This document shows positions 17,645 through 24,715 of a DNA stretch of 64,000 nt, piece by piece. The notes below the pieces were generated by a model. It worked only from the letters and a program-made list of their open reading frames with translations. It was not told the origin of the DNA and did not search any database. The stretch's first letter is position 1. Each line of letters opens with the position of its first letter. The stretch is from Rubellimicrobium mesophilum DSM 19309 (lineage in GTDB: Bacteria > Pseudomonadota > Alphaproteobacteria > Rhodobacterales > Rhodobacteraceae). The stretch spans positions 1 through 64,000 of the forward strand of contig NZ_KK088582.1 in NCBI RefSeq assembly GCF_000600335.2, written 5' to 3'. The position numbers and the translations under genes were made by a program.

Positions 17645-18808
17645 ATGCCGCAGTCGCCGCGCCCGACCGCCTGCCTCGCCCTGGCCGACGGCACCGTCTT
17701 CTACGGCAAGGGCTTCGGGGCCACCGGCCTCGTCACCGCCGAGCTCGTCTTCAACACCGCGATGACCGGCTATCAGGAGATCATGACCGACCCCTCCTAC
17801 GCGGGCCAGGTCGTGACCTTCACCTTCCCGCACATCGGCAACGTCGGCGCCAACCCCGAGGACGACGAGGCCGCCGACCCGGTGGCCGAGGGGCTCGTGG
17901 TCAAGTGGGACCCGACCGAACCCTCGAACTGGCGCGCGGCCGAGTCGCTGGCCGTGTGGCTCCAGAAGCGCGGCCGCATCGGCATCGGCGGCGTCGACAC
18001 CCGGCGGCTGACCCGCGCGATCCGCCAGCAGGGTGCGCCGCACGTGGCCCTCGCCCACGATCCCGAGGGGAACTTCGACCTCGAGGCGCTGGTCGCCAAG
18101 GCCCGGGCTTTCAAGGGACTCGTGGGCCTCGACCTCGCCAAGGAGGTGACCTGCGCCCAGAGCTACCGCTGGGACGAGATGCGCTGGGCCTGGCCGCAGG
18201 GCTATGCCCGCCAGGAATCGCCCAAGCACCGCGTCGTCGCCATCGACTACGGCGCCAAGCGCAACATCCTGCGCTCGCTGGCCTCGGTCGGCGCCGAGGT
18301 GACGGTCCTTCCCGCCACCGCGACGGCCGACGACGTCCTCGCGCTGAACCCCGACGGGGTGTTCCTGTCGAACGGTCCCGGCGACCCGGCCGCGACCGGG
18401 CAGTACGCCGTGCCGATGATCCGCGAGGTCCTCGACCGCACGGACCTGCCCCTCTTCGGCATCTGCCTCGGGCATCAGATGCTGGCGCTCGCGCTGGGGG
18501 CGAAGACCGTCAAGATGAACCACGGCCACCATGGCGCCAACCACCCCGTCAAGGACATCGAGACCGGCAAGGTCGAGATCACCTCGATGAACCATGGCTT
18601 CACGGTGGACAGCCAGACCCTGCCCGTGGGCGTCAAGGAGACCCATGTGAGCCTCTTCGACGGCTCGAACTGCGGGCTGAGGCTCCTCGACCGGCCCGTG
18701 TTCAGCGTGCAGTACCACCCGGAGGCGAGCCCGGGCCCGCAGGACAGCGCCTATCTCTTCGACCGCTTCGCGGCGGCCATGACGGAGCGGAAGTCCCAGC
18801 ACGGTTAA
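17645..18808 (+). CDS. carA: carbamoyl-phosphate synthase small (glutaminase) subunit
   Basis: Supplies ammonia from glutamine to CarB for carbamoyl phosphate, feeding pyrimidine and arginine synthesis. The 387-residue protein has the N-terminal CarA domain (LADGTVFYGKGFGA, FNTAMTGYQEIMTDPSYAGQ) and a class I amidotransferase domain with the nucleophile in FGICLGHQML and the His-Glu pair in VQYHPEASPGP. AAAGGAAG precedes the start. carB is not in the window. The 3' end overlaps a CtrA-type site. Confidence 0.97.
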   Translation: MPQSPRPTACLALADGTVFYGKGFGATGLVTAELVFNTAMTGYQEIMTDPSYAGQVVTFTFPHIGNVGANPEDDEAADPVAEGLVVKWDPTEPSNWRAAESLAVWLQKRGRIGIGGVDTRRLTRAIRQQGAPHVALAHDPEGNFDLEALVAKARAFKGLVGLDLAKEVTCAQSYRWDEMRWAWPQGYARQESPKHRVVAIDYGAKRNILRSLASVGAEVTVLPATATADDVLALNPDGVFLSNGPGDPAATGQYAVPMIREVLDRTDLPLFGICLGHQMLALALGAKTVKMNHGHHGANHPVKDIETGKVEITSMNHGFTVDSQTLPVGVKETHVSLFDGSNCGLRLLDRPVFSVQYHPEASPGPQDSAYLFDRFAAAMTERKSQHG

Positions 18809-18836
18809 CCGGCCGTTAACCATCCTGCGCTATCCT
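18805..18836 (+). promoter_or_regulatory. CtrA-type site and promoter-like block upstream of the glycosyltransferase
   Basis: TTAA (18805-18808), seven bases CCGGCCG, then TTAA (18816-18819) match the TTAA-N7-TTAA consensus of the cell-cycle regulator CtrA exactly. The block GTTAACC-N8-CTATCCT (18815-18836) resembles GTTAACC-N8-GCATCCT in the three intergenic repeats. It ends 23 bp before the glycosyltransferase start and overlaps the carA stop. Regulation by CtrA is inferred. Confidence 0.55.
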
Positions 18837-18859
18837 TCCCGCGAAGGAGGAAGCGCCGG

Positions 18860-19947
18860 ATGGTCCAAGTCGCTCTCAGGTGGCACCGTGTCGCGCCGGC
18901 ACGACAGCCGACGCCCGATGCCGCATGGGGAACGGTCGATCTCGCGACCCTCCCTCCCGACCCGAGTCTCGCCGCCCTGCTCCCGCCGCTCCTCGCGTTG
19001 CGGGAGGGCGTCCTGCCCTGGCGGCGGAGCGGTGCGGCCACGGTCGTCGTCTGCGCGGACCCGTCACGCGCCATTCGGACGCTTCCGCAGCTCGAGGCCG
19101 CCCTTGGGCCCGTACGCCTCGCCCGCGCCGAGCCCGAGCCGCTCCGATCCGCCCTGTCCGATCTCGTCGGGCGCCCCCTGGCCACGCGGGCCGAACGGCG
19201 GCTTCCGTCGCCGGCAAGCTGCCGATCCCTTCGCGGGGGGCGCCTTGCCCGCTGGGGCCTTTCCGGAGCGGCGCTCCTGCTTGCGGCGGTCCTTCTCGCG
19301 CCGCTCGCCCTTCTCGCCTCTCTCGCCATGCTGGCGGCGGCAACCCTGCTCCTCTCGGCCGCGCTGCGCCTCGCGGCCCTTCTGACGGCGCTTCGCGTCG
19401 AATCGGCTGACCAAGGCGCCCAAGTGGTGCCGGCCCGGCTGCCGATCGTGTCGGTCCTCGTGCCCCTCTACCGGGAGCCCGAGATCGCCGGCACGATCCT
19501 CGCGCGGATCGCCGCGCTGGATTATCCGCGCAAGTGCCTCGACCTCTGCCTGATCCTCGAGGATGACGATGACCTGACCCGACGCGCCGTCGCCTCGGCG
19601 GAGTTGCCCGCTTGGGTTCAGGTGATCGTCGTGCCCGAGGGGACGATCCGCACCAAGCCGCGCGCGCTCAACTATGCGCTGCCCTTCGCCAGGGGGTCGG
19701 TGATCGGCATCTACGACGCCGAGGACCTTCCTGCCCCCGACCACCTGCGCCGGGTGGCCGAGGTCTTCGCCCGCCGGGGCGCCCGGACCGCCTGCCTCCA
19801 GGGGGCGCTCGACTACTTCAACTCGGGCCGCAACTGGATGGCGCGCTGCTTCACCCTCGAATACGCCGCGTGGTTCCGCGTCCTCCTCCCGGGGCTCGAA
19901 CGGCTCGGCATGGCCCTGCCCCTCGGCGGCACGACACTGTTCCTCCG
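18860..19947 (+). pseudogene. family 2 glycosyltransferase, 5' part (split by transposon)
   Basis: First 362 codons and part of the next codon of a membrane glycosyltransferase related to cellulose-synthase-like enzymes. AAGGAGG precedes the start. After a poorly conserved N-terminal region come two hydrophobic helices (about residues 133-175), then the GT2 domain: SVLVPLYREPEIAGT, LEDDDDLTR and the nucleotide-sugar motif IYDAEDLPAP. The gene is cut at LPLGGTTLFLR by the IS1595-family element and the reading runs 13 bp into the transposon before TAG. The truncated product lacks TED and QxxRW and should be inactive. Rejoining 19947 to 23357 restores the frame. Probable role before disruption: envelope or extracellular polysaccharide synthesis. 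Confidence 0.88.
19940..19947. repeat. target-site duplication, left copy
   Basis: TTCCTCCG directly before the left end of the transposon; the same 8 bp follow the right end at 23349-23356. An 8-bp duplication is the known size for IS1595-family insertion. Confidence 0.92.
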
Positions 19948-19971
19948 CGGCCTTAGGTAGCAAACGCACCA
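19948..19971 (+). repeat. left terminal inverted repeat of the transposon
   Basis: Starts CGGCCTTAGGTAGCAA and ends GCACCA. It matches the inverted right end (23325-23348) at 22 of 24 positions. Confidence 0.92.
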
Positions 19972-20034
19972 AGGCCGTTGGGGGAGGTAAGTTGTGACTC
20001 CACAGCGCCAACGCCTTCGGGCAGGCTCGCCTCT

Positions 20035-20724
20035 ATGTGGCGGAGGATTAAGCACTACGGCGGGAAGATCTACGGGCTGGTGGGCCTCGTCCTGCTGGTT
20101 GTCGGGCTATCCGGTGTCCCCGGTGACGTTCAGTTGTGGTGGGTCTGGCTTGCTCCGTGGGTCGGGCCGTTGATGAGCACGCCTATCCCAGATTGGCTGA
20201 TGCTGGACGGCGGGGCGTTCGCGGCCTTCCTAGATCATTGGGCTGTTCGGTTGGCATTCGTGCTTGTCGGCCTCCTCCTCCTTTTCTGGCACGCACGCTG
20301 GTTCACCCGTGCACGCTACAATATCAGAATGGCAGGGAGGTCGCTTATGGCCGATGAAGTCTGGCTCTCAGAGAAGGACGCAATCGAGACGCTGAAGCAG
20401 AGTGACTGGGGGATGCTCCGCATCCCGCACATCACCGAGACGGTCAACAGGTTCGACACTGCAGGTCTGGCAGCCCTCTTGGGCCACAGTACTACCCGAA
20501 CCATTGCCGGCATGTCGGACGCCGAAAAGGGCAGGCGAAAATATCTGATGTTCCTTGGCCGCACTCTCCGATCCTTTGCGGAAAGCAACCCCGAAGCGAC
20601 GCGCCAAGTGGACGACAAGCAGGAGTACGAACGCGGCGCTCTGCTCAAGTTCCTCGACCTCGCGCTGGAGGATGAGCTGGAGGACGAGTTTGGTCGGGTA
20701 CCAAGCTACAGGGTGAAGGATTAA
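20035..20724 (+). CDS. transposon cargo: hypothetical membrane protein
   Basis: From ATG 20035 (MWRRIKHYGGKIYGL) the protein has 229 residues. Residues about 10-95 hold two or three hydrophobic segments (LVGLVLLVVGLSGV, VWLAPWVGPLM, LAFVLVGLLLLFW). The rest, about 130 residues, is a charged soluble domain with DEVWLSEKDAIETLKQSDWG, an RTIAGMSDAEKGRRK stretch and an acidic end (LEDELEDEF). I do not recognise a family. A TTG start at 19978 would add residues but lacks a good site. Its stop overlaps the converging DUF6471 gene by 4 bp. Base composition is lower in GC than the chromosome, in line with acquisition. Confidence 0.6.
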   Translation: MWRRIKHYGGKIYGLVGLVLLVVGLSGVPGDVQLWWVWLAPWVGPLMSTPIPDWLMLDGGAFAAFLDHWAVRLAFVLVGLLLLFWHARWFTRARYNIRMAGRSLMADEVWLSEKDAIETLKQSDWGMLRIPHITETVNRFDTAGLAALLGHSTTRTIAGMSDAEKGRRKYLMFLGRTLRSFAESNPEATRQVDDKQEYERGALLKFLDLALEDELEDEFGRVPSYRVKD

Positions 20725-20927
20725 AGCCGCAGGTCTCTTGCGCCTACCGCCTCTAAGCATTGCAACATGAAGGCCGCTGTGAACTTGCCCCGAGAGAGCT
20801 TGTTGCGGATGTTGACTTCCTTATCCCCGATCCGCTCCGCCAGTTGGGCGTAAGTCACGCCCGCCCGCTTCAACTCGGCCTTGAGAATGTTCGCGGCCTT
20901 CGTCTCCCATTCGGTCTGTTCGGTCAT
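20721..20927 (-). CDS. transposon cargo: DUF6471 family protein
   Basis: A 68-residue protein resembling a small helix-turn-helix regulator: KAANILKAELKRAGVTYAQL, then AERIGDKEVNIRNKLSRG, ending FMLQCLEAVGARDLRL. This matches the DUF6471 pattern as I know it. VTYAQLAERIGDKEVNIRNK looks like a helix-turn-helix. It is transcribed away from the transposase, with about 100 bp between the two starts that hold two 17-nt direct repeats. A role as repressor of the transposase or of itself is inferred from this layout only. Confidence 0.72.
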   Translation of the reverse strand: MTEQTEWETKAANILKAELKRAGVTYAQLAERIGDKEVNIRNKLSRGKFTAAFMLQCLEAVGARDLRL

Positions 20928-20954
20928 GTAATGCCTTCGATGCTGAACGTATCT

Positions 20955-21014
20955 TATTCGTTACATATGCACTTGTGAGGAGTGCGTCTACGTACTATAT
21001 TCGTTACGTAAGCA
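20955..21014. promoter_or_regulatory. paired 17-nt direct repeats between DUF6471 gene and transposase
   Basis: TATTCGTTACATATGCA at 20955-20971 and TATTCGTTACGTAAGCA at 20998-21014 differ at two positions and are 43 bp apart, about four helical turns. Each contains a short palindrome-like core (GTTAC-TA). They lie in the shared upstream region of two divergent genes, one of which looks DNA-binding, so they are candidate operators. The stretch is clearly richer in A/T than its surroundings. Confidence 0.5.
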
Positions 21015-21028
21015 ACGGATACAGTACG

Positions 21029-21991
21029 ATGGCCCAGCACTTCCTCCTCTCCGCCGCCGCTCGCACCTTGAGCCTCAAGGCGATCTACAAGGCGGGCGAA
21101 GATGCGGCCTACCAGACGTTCTGCCAACTGCGCTGGCCCGAGACGAACGGCGAAGCCGTGTGCCCCCGCTGCGACTGCGCGGCGACCTACCCCATCGCGA
21201 CCCGCCGCAAGTTCAAGTGCAAGGCGTGCGCCTACCAGTTCTCGGTCACGTCGGGGACCATCTTTGCCTCGCGCAAGATGTCCTTCATGGACCTGCTGGC
21301 CGCCATCTGCATCACCGTGAACGCGGCCAAGGGCCTGTCCATGGTGCAGCTCTCGCGGACGCTGGATTGCCAGTACAAGACGGCCTTAGTTCTCGCTCAC
21401 AAGCTGCGCGAGGCCATGGCGCTGGAGGTCCAGACGGGCGAGGTGCTGACGGGCCACGTCGAGGTTGATGGCGCCTACTTCGGCGGGACCATCCGGCCCG
21501 AGAACCGCAAGGAAGATCGGATCGACCGTCGCTTGGCCCGCCACCAGAACGGGCGTCGCCGGGTCGTGGTCGCCTTCCGTGAGCGCAAGGGTCGGACGTT
21601 GCCGTTCGTGACCATGGCCGAAGACGAGGGCGTGGCGCTGGCCGTGGAGAACGTGTGCGAGCGGGCGATCCTGTCCGCCGACGAAGCCTCGCATTGGGAC
21701 GCGCTGGAACTGGCGTGGCCAGTGGAGCGCATCAATCACTCGGAAGCCTACTCAGATCACGGCAAGAACACGAACCAAGTCGAGTCGTTCTTCTCGCGCC
21801 TGCGCCGCATGGTCGAGGGTCAGCATCACCACGTCAGCCCGCAGTACCTCCACCAGTACGCCAACCAAGCGGCTTGGCTGGAGGACAACCGCCGCCGGGA
21901 CAACGGAACGCTGGCCTATCGGCTGGCCGGGGATGCCATGGACTCGCCCGTCAGCCGGGCGTGGAAGGGATATTGGCAGCGGGCGGCATGA
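21029..21991 (+). CDS. IS1595-family transposase (zinc ribbon, DDE)
   Basis: A 320-residue transposase. A zinc ribbon occupies residues about 45-67 (C45-PR-C48 and C64-KA-C67). The DDE domain of the ISXO2-like type follows: D147 in HVEVDGAYFGG, D218 in AILSADEASHW and E252 in NTNQVESFFSRLRR, the family's typical final motif. All three acidic residues are present, so the enzyme looks intact. The ATG at 21029 gives the normal family length; the ribosome site is weak (GGATACAG). Upstream direct repeats and the divergent DUF6471 gene suggest regulated expression. Confidence 0.93.
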   Translation: MAQHFLLSAAARTLSLKAIYKAGEDAAYQTFCQLRWPETNGEAVCPRCDCAATYPIATRRKFKCKACAYQFSVTSGTIFASRKMSFMDLLAAICITVNAAKGLSMVQLSRTLDCQYKTALVLAHKLREAMALEVQTGEVLTGHVEVDGAYFGGTIRPENRKEDRIDRRLARHQNGRRRVVVAFRERKGRTLPFVTMAEDEGVALAVENVCERAILSADEASHWDALELAWPVERINHSEAYSDHGKNTNQVESFFSRLRRMVEGQHHHVSPQYLHQYANQAAWLEDNRRRDNGTLAYRLAGDAMDSPVSRAWKGYWQRAA

Positions 21992-22255
21992 AGTCGCACG
22001 TCGTTACCCCGAGTAACCGAAAGACAGGCTTGGTGAGGGATGGACACACTGGACGTGCTAGGCGGAGTGGAAAACCCTACTTGTCCCCAAGGCGAGCCGA
22101 GACTAAAGAGGGGCACAGGGAGGAACTGGGGCAACTAGGCAACGTTAGGGCCCCGGTAGTGAACGCTCGGGTATGTTGGTCACGCTGTCGCCAGAATCAT
22201 TGCGAAGACAGTCGAGCGGGCACATATCATGACCATGGAAGTTTTGGAGATACCG

Positions 22256-22450
22256 ATGGCGCAAAGAAAGAACCAACCGACCGTGGCGAACGGTGGGGTT
22301 GTTCGGCCCTTCCCGCCGGAGGCGTATGATTATGACGAAGATGTGGACGCTAAAACTGTGGCCGCGATGCGCGACGAGCTCGGCGTCGACTTTTCGTCTG
22401 ATGAGTGGGAAGTGGTAGATGGCTTCGGACGAGTCATCCACGCTGCCTGA
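22256..22450 (+). CDS. transposon cargo: small acidic protein, possible antitoxin partner
   Basis: A 64-residue protein from ATG 22256, which has GGAG eight bases upstream (an in-frame ATG at 22229 is an alternative). The first 20 residues are polar (AQRKNQPTVANGG). The remainder is acidic: YDYDEDVDAKTVAAM, DELGVDFSSDEWEVVDGFG. It overlaps the next gene by 32 bp in another frame, a coupling often seen in toxin-antitoxin pairs. No DNA-binding fold is obvious and I do not recognise a family, so the antitoxin role is inferred only from size, charge and overlap with the PemK/MazF-like gene. Confidence 0.45.
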   Translation: MAQRKNQPTVANGGVVRPFPPEAYDYDEDVDAKTVAAMRDELGVDFSSDEWEVVDGFGRVIHAA

Positions 22451-22859
22451 GTGGACAAAGAGCCCGCCGTCTGTCTTCGACATCGTAGCGGGCCACTACA
22501 GAGAATCAAAACCAAGGGGCGAAGGTCCAAGCCTTCGCCCCTGTCTCGTTCTGGATGTCCGCCGGAACACGAGAACCGGAGAGTTCGCCTGCAAGATCGC
22601 CTATGGGACCAAGACGTTGAGAGCTTGGGCCAGACATGACCGGGATATAATCATCCAGAACACGTCCGACTTGGATGAGATGGGCTTGGCGGTAGCCACG
22701 CGCTTCGTCTTAGACGAAGACCAGTGCATTGTCATGCCTTGGAAGCCGCCCCACTTTGGTTGCTGGACTGGCCGCCGCTCGCCCCGCATCGGCTCTCTGC
22801 TGCTGGATTATCAGAAACACTACGCTTGGATCATGATGCTTCGGCAGAGTGGCGAATAG
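22419..22859 (+). CDS. transposon cargo: PemK/MazF-like protein (putative toxin)
   Basis: A 146-residue protein. The order of motifs recalls the PemK/MazF fold: SVFDIVAGHY as a first strand, LRPCLVLDV (compare RP-x-LVL in MazF), EFACKIAYGTK as a core strand, then DEMGLAVATRFVLD and a late IGSLLLDYQKHY. MazF-type proteins are mRNA interferases whose antitoxin is encoded just upstream, as may be the case here. Catalytic residues cannot be assigned by eye, and length is above the usual 110. Alternative: an SH3-like domain protein of unknown function. It converges with the next gene, with a 29-bp overlap. Confidence 0.45.
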   Translation: MASDESSTLPEWTKSPPSVFDIVAGHYRESKPRGEGPSLRPCLVLDVRRNTRTGEFACKIAYGTKTLRAWARHDRDIIIQNTSDLDEMGLAVATRFVLDEDQCIVMPWKPPHFGCWTGRRSPRIGSLLLDYQKHYAWIMMLRQSGE

Positions 22860-23280
22860 CCAACTCCCACACCCACCGCCCCATCCGGTCCTTCGTCCCG
22901 CGCACGGCCTTCCGCTCCTCGAGCAGCTTCACGGCCTTGGACACGCGCCGCGTCACGTCCATGACCATACGCTGATCGCGTATGTCCTTGCCTTCCTCGC
23001 CGCAGATCCGCTCGGCCAAGTCGCGGCTCGTCAGCGGCTCGCCCTTGCGCAGCTCGCGCAGGATGAACTGCCGCAGCTCGTTCCGGTTGAAGATGACGAG
23101 GCGGTGCTGCCGCGCCTGCCGCTCGGCCAGCGGCGGGCCGTCATAGCCCAAGGCGTCCAGAACGCGGTCCATGGCCTCGATGTCGTTGTAGACCTTGGCC
23201 GCGCGGTCCCGCAGCGCCAGCAACTCGGCCAGCATCTCGTCTCGGGCCTTGAGCAGCCCCGCTATCGTCGTGTCCGTCAT
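22831..23280 (-). CDS. transposon cargo: coiled-coil and winged-helix-like protein
   Basis: A 149-residue protein. Residues about 1-50 form a probable coiled coil (GLLKARDEMLAELLALRDRA, KVYNDIEAMDRVLDAL). Residues about 68-145 have a winged-helix-like pattern: NRNELRQFILRELRKGEPLT, SRDLAERICGEE, VMDVTRRVSKAVKLLEERKA, ending GRWVWELA. This suggests a DNA-binding accessory or regulatory protein. It is the last gene before the right inverted repeat and points into the element, overlapping the PemK/MazF-like gene tail to tail by 29 bp. No named family recognised. Confidence 0.55.
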   Translation of the reverse strand: MTDTTIAGLLKARDEMLAELLALRDRAAKVYNDIEAMDRVLDALGYDGPPLAERQARQHRLVIFNRNELRQFILRELRKGEPLTSRDLAERICGEEGKDIRDQRMVMDVTRRVSKAVKLLEERKAVRGTKDRMGRWVWELAIRHSAEAS

Positions 23281-23324
23281 GCAGGCAAGGTAGCCGCAGG
23301 GGCCGTCAGGCGGCAGAAACGACG

Positions 23325-23348
23325 TGGTGCTCTTGCTACCTAAGGCCG
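23325..23348 (-). repeat. right terminal inverted repeat of the transposon
   Basis: Inverted it reads CGGCCTTAGGTAGCAA, two variable bases, GCACCA, matching the left end at 22 of 24 positions. Confidence 0.92.
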
Positions 23349-23356
23349 TTCCTCCG
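23349..23356. repeat. target-site duplication, right copy
   Basis: TTCCTCCG directly after the right end of the transposon, identical to 19940-19947. Confidence 0.92.
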
Positions 23357-24020
23357 CCGCGAGGCGCTGGAGGCGGTCGGCGGCTGGGACGCCCACAACG
23401 TGACCGAGGACGCGGACCTGGGCCTCCGCCTCGCCCGTCACGGCTACCGGACCGAGATGATCCCCATCGCCACGCAGGAGGAGGCCAACTTCCGCCCCTG
23501 GCCCTGGGTCCGGCAGCGGAGCCGCTGGCTCAAGGGCTACGCCGTGACCTGGGCGGTGCACATGCGCGACCCTCGGCGGCTCTGGCGGGAACTGGGGCCG
23601 AGACGTTTCTTCGGATTCCAGATCATGTTCCTGGGCACGGTCCTCCAGTTCGCACTGGCCCCTGTGCTTTGGAGCTTCTGGCTCGCGCCCCTCGGCCTGC
23701 ACCCGCTCTCGCCTGTCCTGCCGTCCGACGCCCTGGGCGGCCTGTCGCTGCTGTTCCTCGGGGCTCAGGCTCTCGAGATCGCCTGTGCCTCGATCGGAGC
23801 CCGACGGGCCGGAAAGAAGGGCCTCGCGATCTGGGCGCCCACGATGATCGCGTATTTCCCCCTGGCCACCCTGGCCCTCTACAAGGCCCTGTGGGAGATC
23901 GTCCTTCGGCCGTTCCACTGGGACAAGACGGCTCACGGCTTGGATCGCGCGGACGCCCCGGCCGGGATGGTCACTCCGCCGCCTGCACCTTGGCCGCGTC
24001 CAGCCGCAGCCGCGTCATGA
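23357..24020 (+). pseudogene. family 2 glycosyltransferase, 3' part (split by transposon)
   Basis: Continuation of the gene begun at 18860. It resumes with RREALEAVGGWDAHNVTED, giving the catalytic TED motif, then EEANFRPWPWVRQRSRWLKG with the QxxRW acceptor/product motif. Four hydrophobic segments follow (QIMFLGTVLQFALAPVLWSF, LGGLSLLFLGAQALEIACA, MIAYFPLATLALYKAL). These elements are absent from the 5' fragment, so catalysis is lost. The 3' end overlaps the converging regulator gene by 50 bp; the last about 17 residues are low-complexity Pro/Ala. Confidence 0.88.
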
Positions 24021-24620
24021 AGGCGCGCGAGATATGCTCGCGCAGCGCGGCATCGGCGGCGTCCTCGTCCCCCGCCTCGATGGCGCGCACGATGGCCTCG
24101 TGCTCGTCGAGCGTCCCCTTGGACCGGCCCTCGGCCGAGAGGGAGGTGGACGCCAGCAGCGCCATGGACCGGTGCACGAGGTCGAGCTGCTGCACGAGGA
24201 AGCGGTTGTGCGAGGCGAGGTGGATCTGCCGGTGGAACCGCCGGTTCGCGCGGGACAGCGCCTGGGGGTCGCTCACCAGCGCCCGGTCGGCCTCCAGCAT
24301 GTCGCGCAGGACGCGGACCTCCTCGGCCGTGGCGTGCTTGGCGGCGAGCCGCGCGGCGAGGCCCTCCAGCTCCCCCGGACCACGTAGAGCTCCGCGAGCT
24401 GGTTGTGGTCGAGCGAGGCCACGATCAGCGACCGCCCGTCCCGGACCAGGAGCGACTGCGTCTCCATCCGTTGCAGCGCCTCGCGGATGGGGGTGCGCGA
24501 TACGCCGAAGCGGTCGGCGAGCTCGCTTTCCACCAGCCGGTCGCCGGGCTTGTAGAGGCCGGAGTCGATGGCCTCCAGGATCAGGCCGTAGGCGTCGCGC
24601 TGGGTCTTGAGGTCGGTCAT
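23971..24620 (-). pseudogene. GntR family (FadR subfamily) transcriptional regulator, one frameshift
   Basis: The N-terminal winged helix is clear: YGLILEAIDSGLYKPGDRL, ESELADRFGVSRTPIREALQ, RMETQSLLVRDG. The C-terminal all-helical FCD ligand domain is also clear: LSRANRRFHRQIHLASHNRF, DEHEAIVRAIEAGDEDAADA and LREHISRAFMTRL. The two halves are in different frames because a C run at 24372-24376 (minus-strand G run) is one base short; adding one base joins VVRGELEGLAARLAAKH and gives about 216 residues, the normal size. FadR-type regulators sense small acids. The target is unknown; the divergent neighbour is the HAD phosphatase. Confidence 0.85.
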
Positions 24621-24715
24621 GCGGATTCCTTTACGCGCGGCGATGTTAGACCCCTTGGGCCCGCACGCAAGCGGGCGCGGTTGCGGCCATCCCGGAGGTC
24701 CCCTAGGGTCGGGCG

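Larger units (their letters stand above)
19948..23348 (+). mobile_element. IS1595-family transposon with multi-gene cargo (3401 bp)
   Basis: The ends are 24-bp inverted repeats: CGGCCTTAGGTAGCAA at 19948, then two variable bases and GCACCA, mirrored at 23325-23348 with two mismatches. Flanking 8-bp direct repeats (TTCCTCCG) and the exact restoration of the interrupted glycosyltransferase define the borders. Contents in order: membrane protein (+), DUF6471 protein (-), IS1595-type transposase (+), small ORF and PemK/MazF-like ORF (+), coiled-coil/winged-helix-like protein (-). Typical IS1595 members are about 1 kb with one gene; cargo genes are known in the family. The small divergence of its inverted repeats and the clean duplication suggest a recent, possibly active insertion. 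Confidence 0.93.

Noticed and set aside
22000..22255. The stretch between transposase and the small acidic gene, checked for an RNA gene or second small ORF
   Set aside because: Short imperfect hairpins only; no clear promoter, terminator or coding frame with a ribosome site.
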